Assembly (NCBI GenBank): GCA_037783545.1
Contig: JBBELK010000453.1
Span: forward strand, 620,001-684,000
Source of the DNA: Henricia sp. BOLD:AAB3569
Taxonomy: Eukaryota; Echinodermata; Asteroidea; Spinulosida; Echinasteridae
Length of the DNA: 64,000 bases
Direction: 5' to 3'
Part shown: piece after piece, positions 32,641 to 44,500 of the stretch
Layout of the letters: every line of letters starts with the position of its first letter
Numbering within the stretch: position 1 is the first letter of the stretch
Translations under genes and position numbers: made by a program
The notes under the pieces: model-generated
Told to the model about the DNA's origin: nothing
Databases searched by the model: none
Seen by the model: the letters and a program-made list of their open reading frames with translations, nothing else

Positions 32641-33046
32641 ATATGTGACCCGCTCTGGAAAAAGGTAGTATAGATCGTATCGAATATAGCCGCCATTTCG
32701 TGGGGCAGTTTCTTTGTTCCTTGAGGACATGCATGGTTGCACATATTGTGCTTCCATTGTTGAACGGTTTAAGTAACAAAAGGTGCCCCACGAAATGGCA
32801 GCTATTCGATACGGTCTATAAGTCGCGCAGGCTAGGTCGAGTTTTCGCGACCATAAGTAGAAATATGTGGCGGATCCACGCTAATTAAAATAACACAATG
32901 GAAATTCCTGGCAGTCCCCAGATACCGCCTGGAATGTCCGTGCTCCGTCTGGAATTTCCATTGTGTTTGGTATTTTAATTTTATGGTCGCGAAAACTCGA
33001 CCTAGCCTGCGCGACTTATACTACTTCTTCCAGAGCGGGTCACATA
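32641..33046. mobile_element. Palindromic TIR element interrupted by another MITE
   Basis: ATATGTGACCCGCTCTGG starts at 32641 and its reverse complement ends at 33046. The long arms continue with AAGTCGCGCAGGCTAGGTCG and pair for over 70 bp when the 148-bp insert at 32671-32818 is removed. Confidence 0.9.
32671..32818. mobile_element. Nested MITE (GACCGTATCGAATA family) copy 1
   Basis: GATCGTATCGAATA...CGCCATTTCGTGGGGC pairs with GCCCCACGAAATGG...TATTCGATACGGTC. A nearly identical copy in the other orientation is at 47729-47874. Confidence 0.9.
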
Positions 33047-33121
33047 TGTGGTTTTGTTTGTCTTTTATTTGTGTTTTAGGGTGGTGGGTGTAGGAACGGT
33101 AAAACGGCAACATTGTCTGAG
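33047..33121. other. Spacer between two MITEs
   Basis: Short unique DNA with no feature seen. Confidence 0.4.
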
Positions 33122-33266
33122 TAGACCCTTTGCACGGGTGGCCATGACAGGGAGCAGTCACATTGTCACAGTGCGTCATGTACGAGTAGGCACTTTGTGG
33201 ATCTATTGTCACATCATTTAAATATGAAAACTAACCCCTGTCATGGCCGCCGGTGGAAAGAGTCTA
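33122..33266. mobile_element. MITE-B copy (145 bp)
   Basis: TAGACCCTTTGCACGGGTGG at the left, CCGCCGGTGGAAAGAGTCTA at the right. The interior matches the family in the orientation of the Gsx-intron copy. Confidence 0.88.
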
Positions 33267-33919
33267 TACCTACCTATAATTTGGAAAGGGCGTGATGGTG
33301 TGTGTCACAAAGAAAATAGAATTATGCAACTTTGATTTTAAAAAGTGCAATTTACAATGGATAAAAAGGTCTGTCCTGCCCCGCCTCAAAAATCCGACGT
33401 TTTCCACTACAAAATAATGTGATGGCGCGCGGAGTGCCGTGGACGTTTTATTCCCGATCTCATTGACTGCAATAATATACGCATTGATTGCGAATAAAAT
33501 ACTTTGGGCAGGATCGATGATTTGCCGTCTTTTTTTTTATCTAATCCACAAAACATTATCACAGGTGAGTTACATAGCCCTTATACTCACGACTAGAAGA
33601 CGGCATTTTAAATTCTGTCCCCTGAATCAGTTCTATAATAAATTGCTGATTGGGATGGCACCACACTAAAATGGAACACATAGGATGCAGTTTGGGACCA
33701 TCATTCCTATCACACGTTTAAACATTGTAAAACTGATTAAGATGACACGATTATATGAATGACGTCCTTACGAATAAGGTGTATAAGCCTTCTACTAACA
33801 ACATTCATTTTTAAACAAAGGGTATACGGCTCTAGATGTTGGACCTCTCGAGAAGTAATACTAAATGGAGTGATTGCTCGTGAAGACGTGCTTGGCTTGC
33901 CAAGACACCGAATTTACAC
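33267..33919. other. Non-coding interval
   Basis: Contains a solo end CCCCTGAATCAGTTCTATA at 33619-33637, shared with the palindrome at 38339. No gene is seen. Confidence 0.4.
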
Positions 33920-34815
33920 CAAGTATTACACCAAGCCATGAACGCTGAAGCATGGTAATGAAAACTCCAGTTGTTATTCCAGGTTATGGCTATGGCACCT
34001 GAGTGGTAAAGCTTTAACTGTATAAGTACCGGATTATGGCCACGGGACCTGAGTCATGAGCACTCGAGCTGAGAATGAAATACCAAATTAATGCCATGGC
34101 ACCAGAGTGATTATAACTCAAATTGTGATACCGGCCATATAGCACCCGAGTGATGAAAACTGAAATTGTGATAACCGATTATAGCCATAGCACCCGAGTG
34201 GTGGAAATTAGATTTGTGATACTTGATTAGCACTACAGCACCTGAGTGATTAGGACTCGAAATGTGATACTGGATTATGGCCGTAGCACTCGAGTGATGA
34301 GAAATCGAGTTGTGGTGCTAGGTTATGGCAATAGCACCTACGTGGTGAAAATGGAATTGTGATACCGGATTTATGGCCATAGCACCTGAGTGATCGGGAC
34401 ACAAATATAGCACCTGAGTGGTGAAAATTCGAAATGTGATACCGGATTATGGCCGTAGCACTCGAGTGATGAGAAATCGAGTTGTGGTGCTAGGTTATGG
34501 CAATAGCACCTACGTGGTGAAAATGGAATTGTGATACCGGATTTATGGCCATAGCACCCGAGTGGTGAAAAATCGAGTTGGGATACCGGATTTATGGCCA
34601 TAGCACCTGAGTGATATAAGGACACAGATGTAGCACCTGAGTGGTGAAATTTCGAATTGTGATACCGAATTATGGCCACGGCATTCGAGTGGTGAAAACT
34701 GTGATACCTGATTATGGCCAAGACACCTGAGTAATGAAAAGTGGAATTGTAATATCGGCCATGACACCAGTGCGAATTGTAATTCCGGATTGCGGTCATG
34801 GCACCCGAGTGGTAA
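33920..34815. repeat. Degenerate minisatellite, units of about 45-60 bp
   Basis: About 16 units contain GCACCYGAGTGRTGA, then AATTGTGATACCGG, then ATTATGGCCATA. A higher-order block at about 34255-34395 is duplicated at about 34430-34555, where a second GTTGTGGTGCTAGGTTATGG occurs. Open frames inside are repeat artefacts. Confidence 0.85.
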
Positions 34816-35330
34816 AACTCAAATTGGCCTTTTCCATGTAACCTTTGGAGGTGCAGTTTAGAAAGTCACACACTACGTTGTTGTTGCTACGTGGTGCACG
34901 CCTTACAACCAACATTATGGTGCTTTGTTATTCTCTCCTATACGGTAAACACGGTATTGATTCTGTACTTCACACTTGACGCGTGCACCACATAGCAACC
35001 AAAATTCAGTCTGGTCAAGTGGATACGTAGTGTGCATGTGGAAGAAGGACGTCAGTACACCAGACGCTATTCACGTGAAATGTGCAAAGGGTATTTTTGT
35101 AATATCGGTGTTAAGGTTAGGGTTTTTAAATAAACCCTCTTAGACATTTCTGGAATGTAGGCCTGTGGTCTATGGCTATGGTGCCAGTATTGTGTCACTG
35201 CTGACTCGTAAGCACTTCAGGTATGTACATTGTCTTTGTCCATCTGAGTGGGCATTGTTATACCTGAGTGAGCAAGGCTATATAATACCTTTGCAAAGAG
35301 AGTGAGGTGATTAGATAGTTTATACCACCT

Positions 35331-35702
35331 ATGAGGTACACCACTGAAATCCGGGATCATCACAATGTTCTATGCAGCTGCTACACTACGTGCCGAGGCA
35401 ACACCATGTGCGTTGCTTGGACCAATGCCATCTTGTGTGTGTACTGTGTAACTGTTTTCGCCCGTTCGGGAATGGGCTGTCTGTTCTTAGTTGGGATAGC
35501 TTCAGTGTGTGATACTTGTGGAGCCGGACACTGTTTGGTCATTGCCGGACTTTTGGCTACATGTGGAGTCTTTGACTTCGTCGTATTGTGGACATTCAAT
35601 TCGCGGCTTGGAAATGAGTTTTCAAGACCAATACCCGGGTGGTTCCAACCTGCGTCCTACGTGCCCTTGCTGGTCACACCGGTAATGACGTCATCAGTAT
35701 AG
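35331..35702 (+). CDS. Hypothetical 123-aa membrane-like frame, doubtful
   Basis: The frame from 35331 encodes two hydrophobic stretches (about residues 29-60 and 64-84). The order is ...CLVIAG-LLATCG...W, then about nine residues to EF..P and a GWF, loosely reminiscent of claudin/PMP22-family TM3 and what follows. There is no W-GLW-C-C signature upstream, no start context and no clear splice sites except a possible ACCG|GTAATG at 35681. It may be a captured gene fragment or chance. I do not assign a function. Confidence 0.2.
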   Translation: MRYTTEIRDHHNVLCSCYTTCRGNTMCVAWTNAILCVYCVTVFARSGMGCLFLVGIASVCDTCGAGHCLVIAGLLATCGVFDFVVLWTFNSRLGNEFSRPIPGWFQPASYVPLLVTPVMTSSV

Positions 35703-36023
35703 TACCCATGAAGTATTCTGAGCCGTAGTCGCTGCTTTCTTTCAAGATAAGTTCAATTTTTAAACTATTTATTTATAATTTATTCTTTAATTTATTTAGA
35801 CTGGTTTGTTTTAATTTATTGAGGATGTCAAGTAGACGATATATACAATTTATTTTGAAGCCAAATGTTAATTGGATTTTCGTGTGTTAATTGGCACGCC
35901 TCTTAAAATGACTTTTTTACCTACGTATTTATTATCGCATTTTGCCATGCATGTTAAAGTTGGGAAGGAAACTGATTTCGCCTATCCTGATCACTGACAT
36001 GTATACAATTGACTGAATAATGC

Positions 36024-36187
36024 CCACGTCCGCCACCGTACTACAGGCAAGACAATGCCTTGCCTAGACTGGTTATACGTATTTTTACTAGTACCCGTGT
36101 TAAGTGAAATTCAAGCGATTGTACGGACCGGGAACCAGTCTAGGCAAACCATTATCTTGCTTGGAGTAGTAATATGGCCGATGCGTT
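36024..36187. mobile_element. MITE-C related copy nested in the TIR element
   Basis: ACGTCCGCCACCGTACTAC and the mirrored GTAGTAATATGGCCGATGCG, with TGCCTTGCCTAGACTGGTTA inside as in the other copies. Confidence 0.75.
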
Positions 36188-36474
36188 GCTTCAATTAGCC
36201 TGCGCGTTTCAGGTGAATATCATCTGGTGTACTGACTCACTTCCTTTCATATGCACATTTAGTATCCACTTGACCAGACTAATTATTGTTACTATGTGGT
36301 GCACGCGGCACGTGAAGTACAGAATGAATACCGTGTTCACCGTATGAGAGAATGGCATAAAGCAACAAGACTGTTGGCTGCTGGGCAATGGCGTACACCA
36401 CGTAACAACGGCGTAGTATGTGACATTCTAAACTGCACCTCCGTTTGAATGTTACACGCAAAAAGCTAATTGGC

Positions 36475-37484
36475 GTATATATAGCTATCTGCTCTTGCAA
36501 CTGTCCATTGTATAATGTATATGGATCAGCAATCCTGATTGATCGGTTAAAACAAGCTTTCAAGAACGGTAATTTGAAGCAATAGTACAGTGAAACTTGT
36601 ATGTAGTGGCCACCCAAGGTACCGACAATGTGGCTAGGATAAGCAGGTGGCCCTTGTATAAAGGTTCAGCGTGCACATGCATGGATATACAAACATCATA
36701 AAACATACCACAATGCATGTCTTATATAGTTGGGGTAGGGTCGGGGGGACTGTTTTCATGTCCACCAACGGCGAGCTGTGGCCGTTGGCTTTCGAAGTCG
36801 TTCATTTGGTGAACTAGTAAATATTAAGAAACGTGTTTCGAGTTGTGACCGCGAAAACAGGCTCCTGTTTTACAGAGCGCTGGGTACGAGTGAAACGGGT
36901 GCATATCGCTGACACAACGTGGGAACAGCCTCGTCCCCAGGCTTTTAGATCGCGTTCTCCACGTATTAGACCGAGGTAACGAGGTTGACTCACGAGTGTC
37001 CTCCTTTGGGACATTTAGAGTTGATTTCTGATTGGTCCAGCAGCTGACGCCATCTTGTTTGTTACAGAAACAAAATGACGCCACTCGCTAAAACGCTGCG
37101 TTGCTCCAGTTATGCGAACAGGGGGTCCGTTTTTGGGACCGTAACCAGAAGCATGTTTCTGGCGTATTAAACTGCGGAACCAACCAATGGACAGCCAGTT
37201 GAAAAACGACAGCAACATATTTCAGCTTATGGTCGCAAAAACAAGCCCCTGTTGTTGCATAAATTAAGGAACTCTAGTCGTCAGTAGTCGTGTTGAAGTT
37301 GTCACGCATACATAAATTAGCACAAACATCGCGCAGTATTTAAAGTTTTGGACGATGAATTTTATTTATTTTTTTAAAATGTAACGGGCCTAATTGTCCA
37401 GTTTCTACGCGAAAACCAAAATTGTCGTATAGACAATGTGCTCTTTGTTTATATCTAAACCGCCCTCTGTTCAAAAATTTGTCG
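36475..37484. other. Non-coding interval
   Basis: No gene is recognised. Two similar segments, TGTGACCGCGAAAACAGGC (36843) and ATGGTCGCAAAAACAAGCCC (37229), suggest a decayed duplicated element. Confidence 0.35.
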
Positions 37485-37590
37485 TCGTTATGCGCACGCA
37501 TCCTGTCTTGCATAAATTTCAAAGACGATGTGACATGCGGTCTCATTCCTGAACCAAATTTATGCAAAACGTGACGCGTGCGCATAACGC
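37485..37590. mobile_element. Short palindromic MITE (GTTATGCGCACGC)
   Basis: GTTATGCGCACGC with TTGCATAAATTT at the left and AAATTTATGCAAAACG with GCGTGCGCATAAC at the right are inverted. Confidence 0.7.
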
Positions 37591-37817
37591 CGGGCATGTT
37601 TTGGTTTGCTGTGACGTCAGAGGGCACATCGTCTACAGACTGAATCTCGGAAATTACAGAAACATTACCTCCTTAATATGGATATAAATACGAAATGCAT
37701 TGACGCATGTTTGCAGAGCAGTATTGCTGCGAGCCAATCAAATTTAACGTCGGTGTCGGTTTAGAGTGTAGCGCGGGAAATTCGTGTCTTGGTTGATAAA
37801 TACTGAAATGTTACGTT

Positions 37818-37962
37818 TAGCCCCTTTGCACGGGCGGCCATGACGGGGGCCAGTCACATTTTTCGATCGTGCGTCATGCACGAGTAGGCACTTTGTGGAT
37901 CTATTGTCACATTTAAATATGAAAACCTGCCCCCTGTCATGGCCGCCGATGAAAAGAGTCTA
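37818..37962. mobile_element. MITE-B copy (145 bp)
   Basis: CCTTTGCACGGGCGGCCATG at the left and CATGGCCGCCGATGAAAAG at the right, ending AGTCTATA. Confidence 0.88.
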
Positions 37963-38338
37963 TATGGTACGCTGGCTCGGTACCTTTGGCTGTGATAATT
38001 ATACACACTCCAATCTGCGAAAACTGTGCGTTGTTACATTCGGCTCATGTAGAGCTAGAGCCGAATGTGGCGTGATAGGCATAAATATTGAAACAGCGTG
38101 AAATGATAATAATTGACGCGACCAATGAAACAAGTTTCCTCTCACGGCAAAATATGGAGAAAGGGAATGTAGTCCTAAGAAAGGAGGTGGAGAGAATTCG
38201 CAAATATAAGTCAATATTTGGTGTAATTTTGGTGTCGGGTCGGGTAGGGCAAAACAAACCGTGATATTTTGGTGTTTGTTCATCGAGTTAATCGACAACG
38301 GGATGTTTAAGGAACAACATTTGTGAACAGTTCGATTA

Positions 38339-38597
38339 GGTCCCCTGAATCAGTCCTATAGAATGCAAACTGCCGAGTGTAAAGGTGCCAGACTATTTAT
38401 GCGTTCTAATCCTCGGCCTTTTTCCAAATCTCGACTTGGGCTCGGGCTCAGGCTCCGGCTCCATGTGGTTTACATGGAGCCTGAGCCCAAGTCGAGTTTT
38501 GGGAAAAGGCCTTATAGTCTTGATAACGAAATACACGGAACTGGCTCCTTTCCAATTAGCATCTTGCATTCTATAGAACTGATTCAGGGGACACGAT
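38339..38597. mobile_element. Palindromic MITE, about 259 bp
   Basis: TCCCCTGAATCAGTCCTATA at the left pairs with TATAGAACTGATTCAGGGGA at the right. The centre GGCTCCATGTGGTTTACATGGAGCC sits in arms with CTCGACTTGGGCTC. Solo ends occur at about 6240 and 33619. Confidence 0.88.
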
Positions 38598-41500
38598 TGA
38601 ACCCTCCCTCCGTGTGAATAAAGTCTATGGGGGCCTGTTCCACGTGGTTTGTTTGTTGGTGTTTCTCTCCTCCACGACGGGAGGAACATTTCTAAGTGGT
38701 TTGCTTAATTTGGAATTGTATTCCTTCTAACAGACGGTCACAAAATAAAATGGACGCTAATTCCACATGGAGTATTATGTATTTTCGAGATTGATTAGAA
38801 TTAGAATCTCAAAGGGCAGGGCAAAACGAAACCTAATTAATATTTATTCTGCCCGACGCAAGCTAAATCGCAAAACAAGTTGTATTCAGTAGATACAGCG
38901 ATAGGCCTATATACTGCGGTTGTTTTGCATATTTTATTTTGGTTAAGCAATACATTTTACAGTCATGAATATTATTTGTTTGCCATAAGTTTCAGTAACG
39001 GATGCAACTGGCTTATGTATAGGTGTGTATTATTACATTAAAATATACGTTTGCGTTACGTGATCGTGCGACAAACGAAAACTGTATTGTTATCCTACGG
39101 TCAGGTTCCCTGACGCGCGTACTGATGAACGGAGCAAAGCCAGGTTCCCACAATGTTCTTGTCCGACATTAATCTGAAATGAGACGAAATCGAACTTTTC
39201 TCTAAAACTACTGAAAACTCGGTGTTCTAATTTCAATAAATGGTTGCTGATTTTCTGTACTTTTACCAAGTGTGTTTATTTTATGATAACTTGTACATCC
39301 CTTTTTTAGTTATTGCAATATCGTTAATGCAAAGTGATAAATTAATGAGATTGGAATCAATGCCACGGTTGAATTGAGGCACGTTTTGCACCGAGTCTTG
39401 ACGAACACTCGCCCAAATTGCAGATGATTTTTATTTTCCCCTAGCCCCAATTTCTAATATAACGGGTCTGGACACAAATTACTCTACCGTGTCTCAACCG
39501 ACTGCGCTGTTATGCTTTTCGCGACCATCATGGCGCTATAATAATAGATGCGCCGTCGCGAGAGTTCGACCGCCCTTCCCCCGGATAAAAAGCCATATTA
39601 TTTTGGTGAATGTTTCGTTTTCCGAGAAGGGAGGGCGATCGCTGTAACAGATGTCTATCGTGGAGAAGTTGTGTACATCCATTTGCTCTATCTGCAGAAG
39701 ATAACTCTGTCTCTGGTCACGACAAAAATCACCCAGCCTGACCACGGTAATAAATAATGCAATGATGGGTACTTTCCTTAACGAGACTGCTACGCCTCCG
39801 GCTATGGTGCATACAAATATTCGTGAATCCTCCTACTATAAATATCTGAACGTCGCCATGATGCGCATGACAACCTCGTTCTTTTTGTTATCAGGGGAAT
39901 ATTAATTGGCATACAGATACCAGACTGTCGACACCACATGGTGCATGCTATATCTCAATGTCTGGTATCCGCCTCTTTCCTTACTCCTAGCATTGCATTA
40001 TTAGTCCCCTGGGAGCAATGGGTGGGACGGTCATTTATCGTCTACTGGAAGAATCGGCCAAGCGTTGCGCTCTTATTCAAGCATCGGACAGGTGTGCCGT
40101 CGCCCTATTGGAAGAAAGTTTCTCGCTTTCGGAAAGTTCTAGCCAATACTCCTACTCACTGGGAATTCCTTTGTAAGACGTACGCTGTGTGAGACGTGCA
40201 TCGCTGAAATTGTTAAACCATAAAAGCGGTTTCCTTATAGGACCGTCTGTACCATTACTTGATGTTGAGGCTATGTCCATTTTATCTGTGATGCAGCTCG
40301 CTTTTGAAAGAGAAAATCCCACAACCCGGTGCGTTTAAAAGTAATAAATACTGTTTTTATTTTAATTAGGCCAGACGGGGAGGGGCTGCAGCACTCTTCA
40401 GAGCTTTTTAATTAGAAAACTTGCAGGCACACTGGCACGACAGTTGCCAAATTGAACCACAGAAGACTTGGGGACCGGGCCTAGGCCTAAATCCCGTCAC
40501 TTCGTAATGGCAATCTCATTCCCGTTTTTAATCAAATTTGCAATCGCTAAGTAGCAGGGCGGTCGGTCTACCTTTCAGAGCTCTCCCCAGTAGGCCAAAA
40601 CAGTCCACCGGCTTCCCCCTCTGTCTCTCTCTCTTTCTCCCCATTCCCTTCCCCTTGTATTCCATGTGCTGTATTCTTAGACGGACAGACTGGTATGAAG
40701 AGCAGCTAAGTATCGAAAGCCGATTGGCCCTCGCTGAGGAGCGCGCCAAAGTCATTCTGTAATTAATAATTGCAGACTCCGCTGTGGAGACCCCCACCCT
40801 AGGAGGTGTCAAAGGCATATCACACGGTTATTAGCCATATTAGATGGTAACTCGGGTTTACCAGGGCATGTGACCACAAACTTGCCCAGCATTGAATGTG
40901 CCATTCGAAAGAACCTTCTGCCTCTTCCTTGTCAATTCTTTGCTCACCAGAAAACGGAGCTTTAAAAGGGGCGGGGGGGGGGTGGTGAGGGGGAGCAGAT
41001 GCAGATCTCTCAGCTTTAGGCGAGCAGACGATGGGGACATATGTCACCGATAAATCTGGACGGAGTACATCCGCAAGAGATTAGCCTTCAAACTGTGCTA
41101 TTGTCTCCTTTAAAACCCCATAAAACTTATCGAGCGCATAGTCAGGGAATATCATGGGCCCATTATTTATTCAAAGACCAGGCAGGGAGTGGAGTGGGGG
41201 AGAGGAAATTTCAGAGCAATTGAAAGGGAATTTGGGGGTCGGTCTGTATCCCCAAATGAAGCATATGTGGCTCGCTTGTCCATATGCCAGGCTTTTGTGG
41301 GGCGGAATTCTCCGTGGACGGGAACCGGGGAGAGTTAGGCGAGAGCGCTCAGCGAGCAGCACCTGACAAAGGCTCCACTTTTTGCCCACTCCTGTCCACC
41401 GCCTTTTGGCCGTTCCACGCTCACATATCGGGCTTGAAAAGTAAACGAAGACGCCGCTTAGTAAGCTATGCCCTTACCGACTGTCACTTGATCAAAGCTC

Positions 41501-44500
41501 TTCTAATGATCGGCCACACATGAGTCTAATTCGCTGTTAATTGGAAGGCGAAGGCGGTAGGGAAGCGCGTGCTGCAGGTGCGGTACTACTCAATATCATT
41601 CAATTGTACATACAAACCTAATTCGGGCTCTGTTACTTTATGTGTTTACCCCCAAAATACAATGGTTTTTTACGTTCTAGATGCAGCTGCAGCCATAAAT
41701 TATTGGATCGACCAGGCCTTGATAAGGACAGTATCGGGGAGACACGCTCGGCCTACCCACCGCGCCCCGCCAAAGTGGCACCCACCGCTTGCCCCATCGC
41801 GCCCTTCCCATTGGTCGCTAAAACGCCAACCATCGTTCCTTTTCTCGGGCCAAATAACGAACAGCTTGCGAAGCTTCCGATAAGGTACCGCTAAGCGGCC
41901 GCAGTTTGCCTTGGGTGCGTTGGAAGGGCTGATGACGGCGTTTGGCGCACGTGTGTCGGCAATGTGTCGACTTGACAGGCTGCCCAACTCATGGCCTCTT
42001 TGTCTCCGCCTGTTGTCCCGCTTCAAACTCCGAATTGTGCCTCAAAAGTACTCCCAGTATTGATTAGGATGAAATGAAGCCTCGTCAGCAGCCAGGCCAG
42101 ACTTACTTTCATTTTTGAGCCCGTTGATGACAAGCATCTCCCCGTGTCTTTGTTCCTGCCAATCCTTGGCTCCCCCAACCCCATTGTCCCCGCCCGTCTT
42201 CTCCTCGCCTCGCACTCAAGCGGATTATTAATCTAATTTCAACACTTTTTTCGTAATATAATTACTTTTTACTAAATTTCGTGTTACTTGAAGCATAGCC
42301 GGAAGGTCTGAGGGTAGACAAGCGTCAGGGCTGAGTTCTTATGCCGAGTAACAATGATGGTGGTGGTTGGGGCACACAATACGAGGGAAGTGAGCCCGCA
42401 GCTTGCCCCAATCAGCCGCTCCAGCATGCCGCCTGCAAACTTTGCCCAATTATTTTTTCACTCAAAGTTTAGAGGAAATTTGGCTTTGTTTCTGCCCGGA
42501 AAGGGCTCTCGTGTAAACGCTCTGACAAAGAGCGATTTATGGGTAGTTTTACGCCAGATAGCAGATGGTTCCCTCGCCCCGATACTCGTCGGTAAACGTC
42601 CCGTCATTTTACACCCTTTGCTCGCTGCTCCAAACTTTCCGAAAGTTCGGCACAATTATTTCGAGACGACGAAGAATGATTTAAGAAACTTGGGCGGGAT
42701 TGGGAGAGAGAAACTGAGCAGAACGGTGTTTACTTTGCAAAGTTCATATATGTAATTTTGAGTTAATTAGAATATGAATGGTTTTTAACAGGTATTCCTG
42801 GGCAAGTGGCCAACACGTGAGGGTGAATCGCAGCGACGGAGCCCGTCCACGTGGCTTGGGGCTCGCCTCGGTCCATTCTCGCCATTCCCATCATCTAACC
42901 ACTCGCTTTGTGATGCACATTGCATGAAAATGTCTTTGTAATTTTAACCGGCTTTTTCTCTCTCTAAGCGTGGTCTTTTCTTCTAGGAGCTTGCGGCCGT
43001 TGCCGATGAAGCGAGCGGGGGGGTGTGCCTTGGCCGCGAGCCGTCTCCCCGGCTCCTCCCTGCCAGGCAGCCACGGTCTGCTCCCTCGGCAAAATAACCA
43101 CTTTCTCCCTCGGACAACTACAAATCAGTTTGGTGTTTGAGCGCGCTTGTAAAGTCACAGGGTACTCAAGGCAAGAGAACAAGGCCAGCAGGTGTATGAC
43201 ACTTGCTGGTGGGCTCAATCGGTGTGGTTGAGGGAACAGGTGTCGGCACAACACGCTGGTCCGACCGTGCAATGGACTCGAGCCTATTTGTTTAATGATC
43301 AGCCATTCTGAAAGATTGAAATCTGGAAAATCAAAGAAAAACCAGACAAATTAATCGCAGCGAAAATTATTCCGAGTGAGCCTATTTGGAGTGGACACTC
43401 ATATTGTGCCCTCGCCTGACGTCTTAACCCTCGTCAAAACCTATCAAGCGAGCAGCCATGGACTAACCGGGCAGCTGGTTCCTTGCGGGGTCGATCCTGA
43501 TTAACCGAGGCAAATTAAAATCATACAATGAATAATTTATTTCCGTATAATCCTTAATTTGGGTCCCCACTCGAGGCTGAGATCAGAAACTAGTTCAGTG
43601 AAATGATTTGCGGCCCGCCAGTAGCCCGTCTGATAGCGCTACAGATGGCGCGCCCGGAGTGGGCGGGTCAGCCAACCCGGAAGCAACCCCACAGTACAGC
43701 CAACACGGCCAGTATGCTAAAAAATCGACTTGCACTCGTTGAGGAAGACCGAAATAAACTTTTTGGCACCGTTGTCACCAAAATATTGCAGCGCGATGGC
43801 GAGCAGCGACGAGAAAACAGCCCGGACCCGTGTCAGAAACCGGCACATCTCGGCGCTTGTAATTTCATATCGCGCGCCCTGGACAATGCGCCAGCCTGCG
43901 TGCACAATAGAAGCAGCGCCATCTACCGTTGAAAAGAACACTCTGTGTGCTCGTTGAATCACGTAGCGAACACGGACTTGGCTGAGGTCTTGGCTGATTT
44001 CTGACGTGTCGCGCACAGCTCTTGCCGAGCAAGGGGCTCATAAAGGTCATCTATGAGGTCATCCCTCTAATCGTTTATCGTTAAACAAAAGAATATGCTA
44101 ATTAGCATATTAAACCCCAGTAGAATATGCATAAAATAAGGAGTTTTACGCGTTTTTCAGCTAAAAATGTGAAAAGAATCCAACTTTTCTGTCAAATTTC
44201 TTGAATTTTGTATCATTCTCGTCACTCGGAATGAACCAGCCTCTTTTTGGCCCCACGGATCATATTTCTGGCGCCATTAACCCCCTCAAATCGGTCTGAA
44301 AAGGTCATTCAGTGGTCACATAAGACAGTTCCCATAGTACAAAAATGGCTACAGAAAAGAAACCGATTCTTTCGATGCAATTCCAGTTTTATAAATTGTT
44401 AATTTTTCTCCACGCCGCGCGCGCGTCTTTTAACAATAAGTTTGTTTTCCTCTTCGATAAACACTCAATTTCCGTGATATCTTTTCTGGAATGGGTAATG

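Larger units (their letters stand above)
34820..36474. mobile_element. 1.65-kb element with TIRs of about 270 bp
   Basis: The left arm 34820-35100 (GGAGGTGCAGTTTAGAA; CTACGTGGTGCACGCC) is mirrored at 36205-36474 (TTCTAAACTGCACCTCC; ACTATGTGGTGCACGC). A MITE-C copy is nested at 36024-36187. The centre has a 123-codon open frame. Confidence 0.75.

Noticed and set aside
41569-42755. Frames of 104-133 codons in the repeat-poor island
   Set aside because: Their compositions are irregular and no domain, start context or splice sites support them. Regulatory DNA is the simpler reading.
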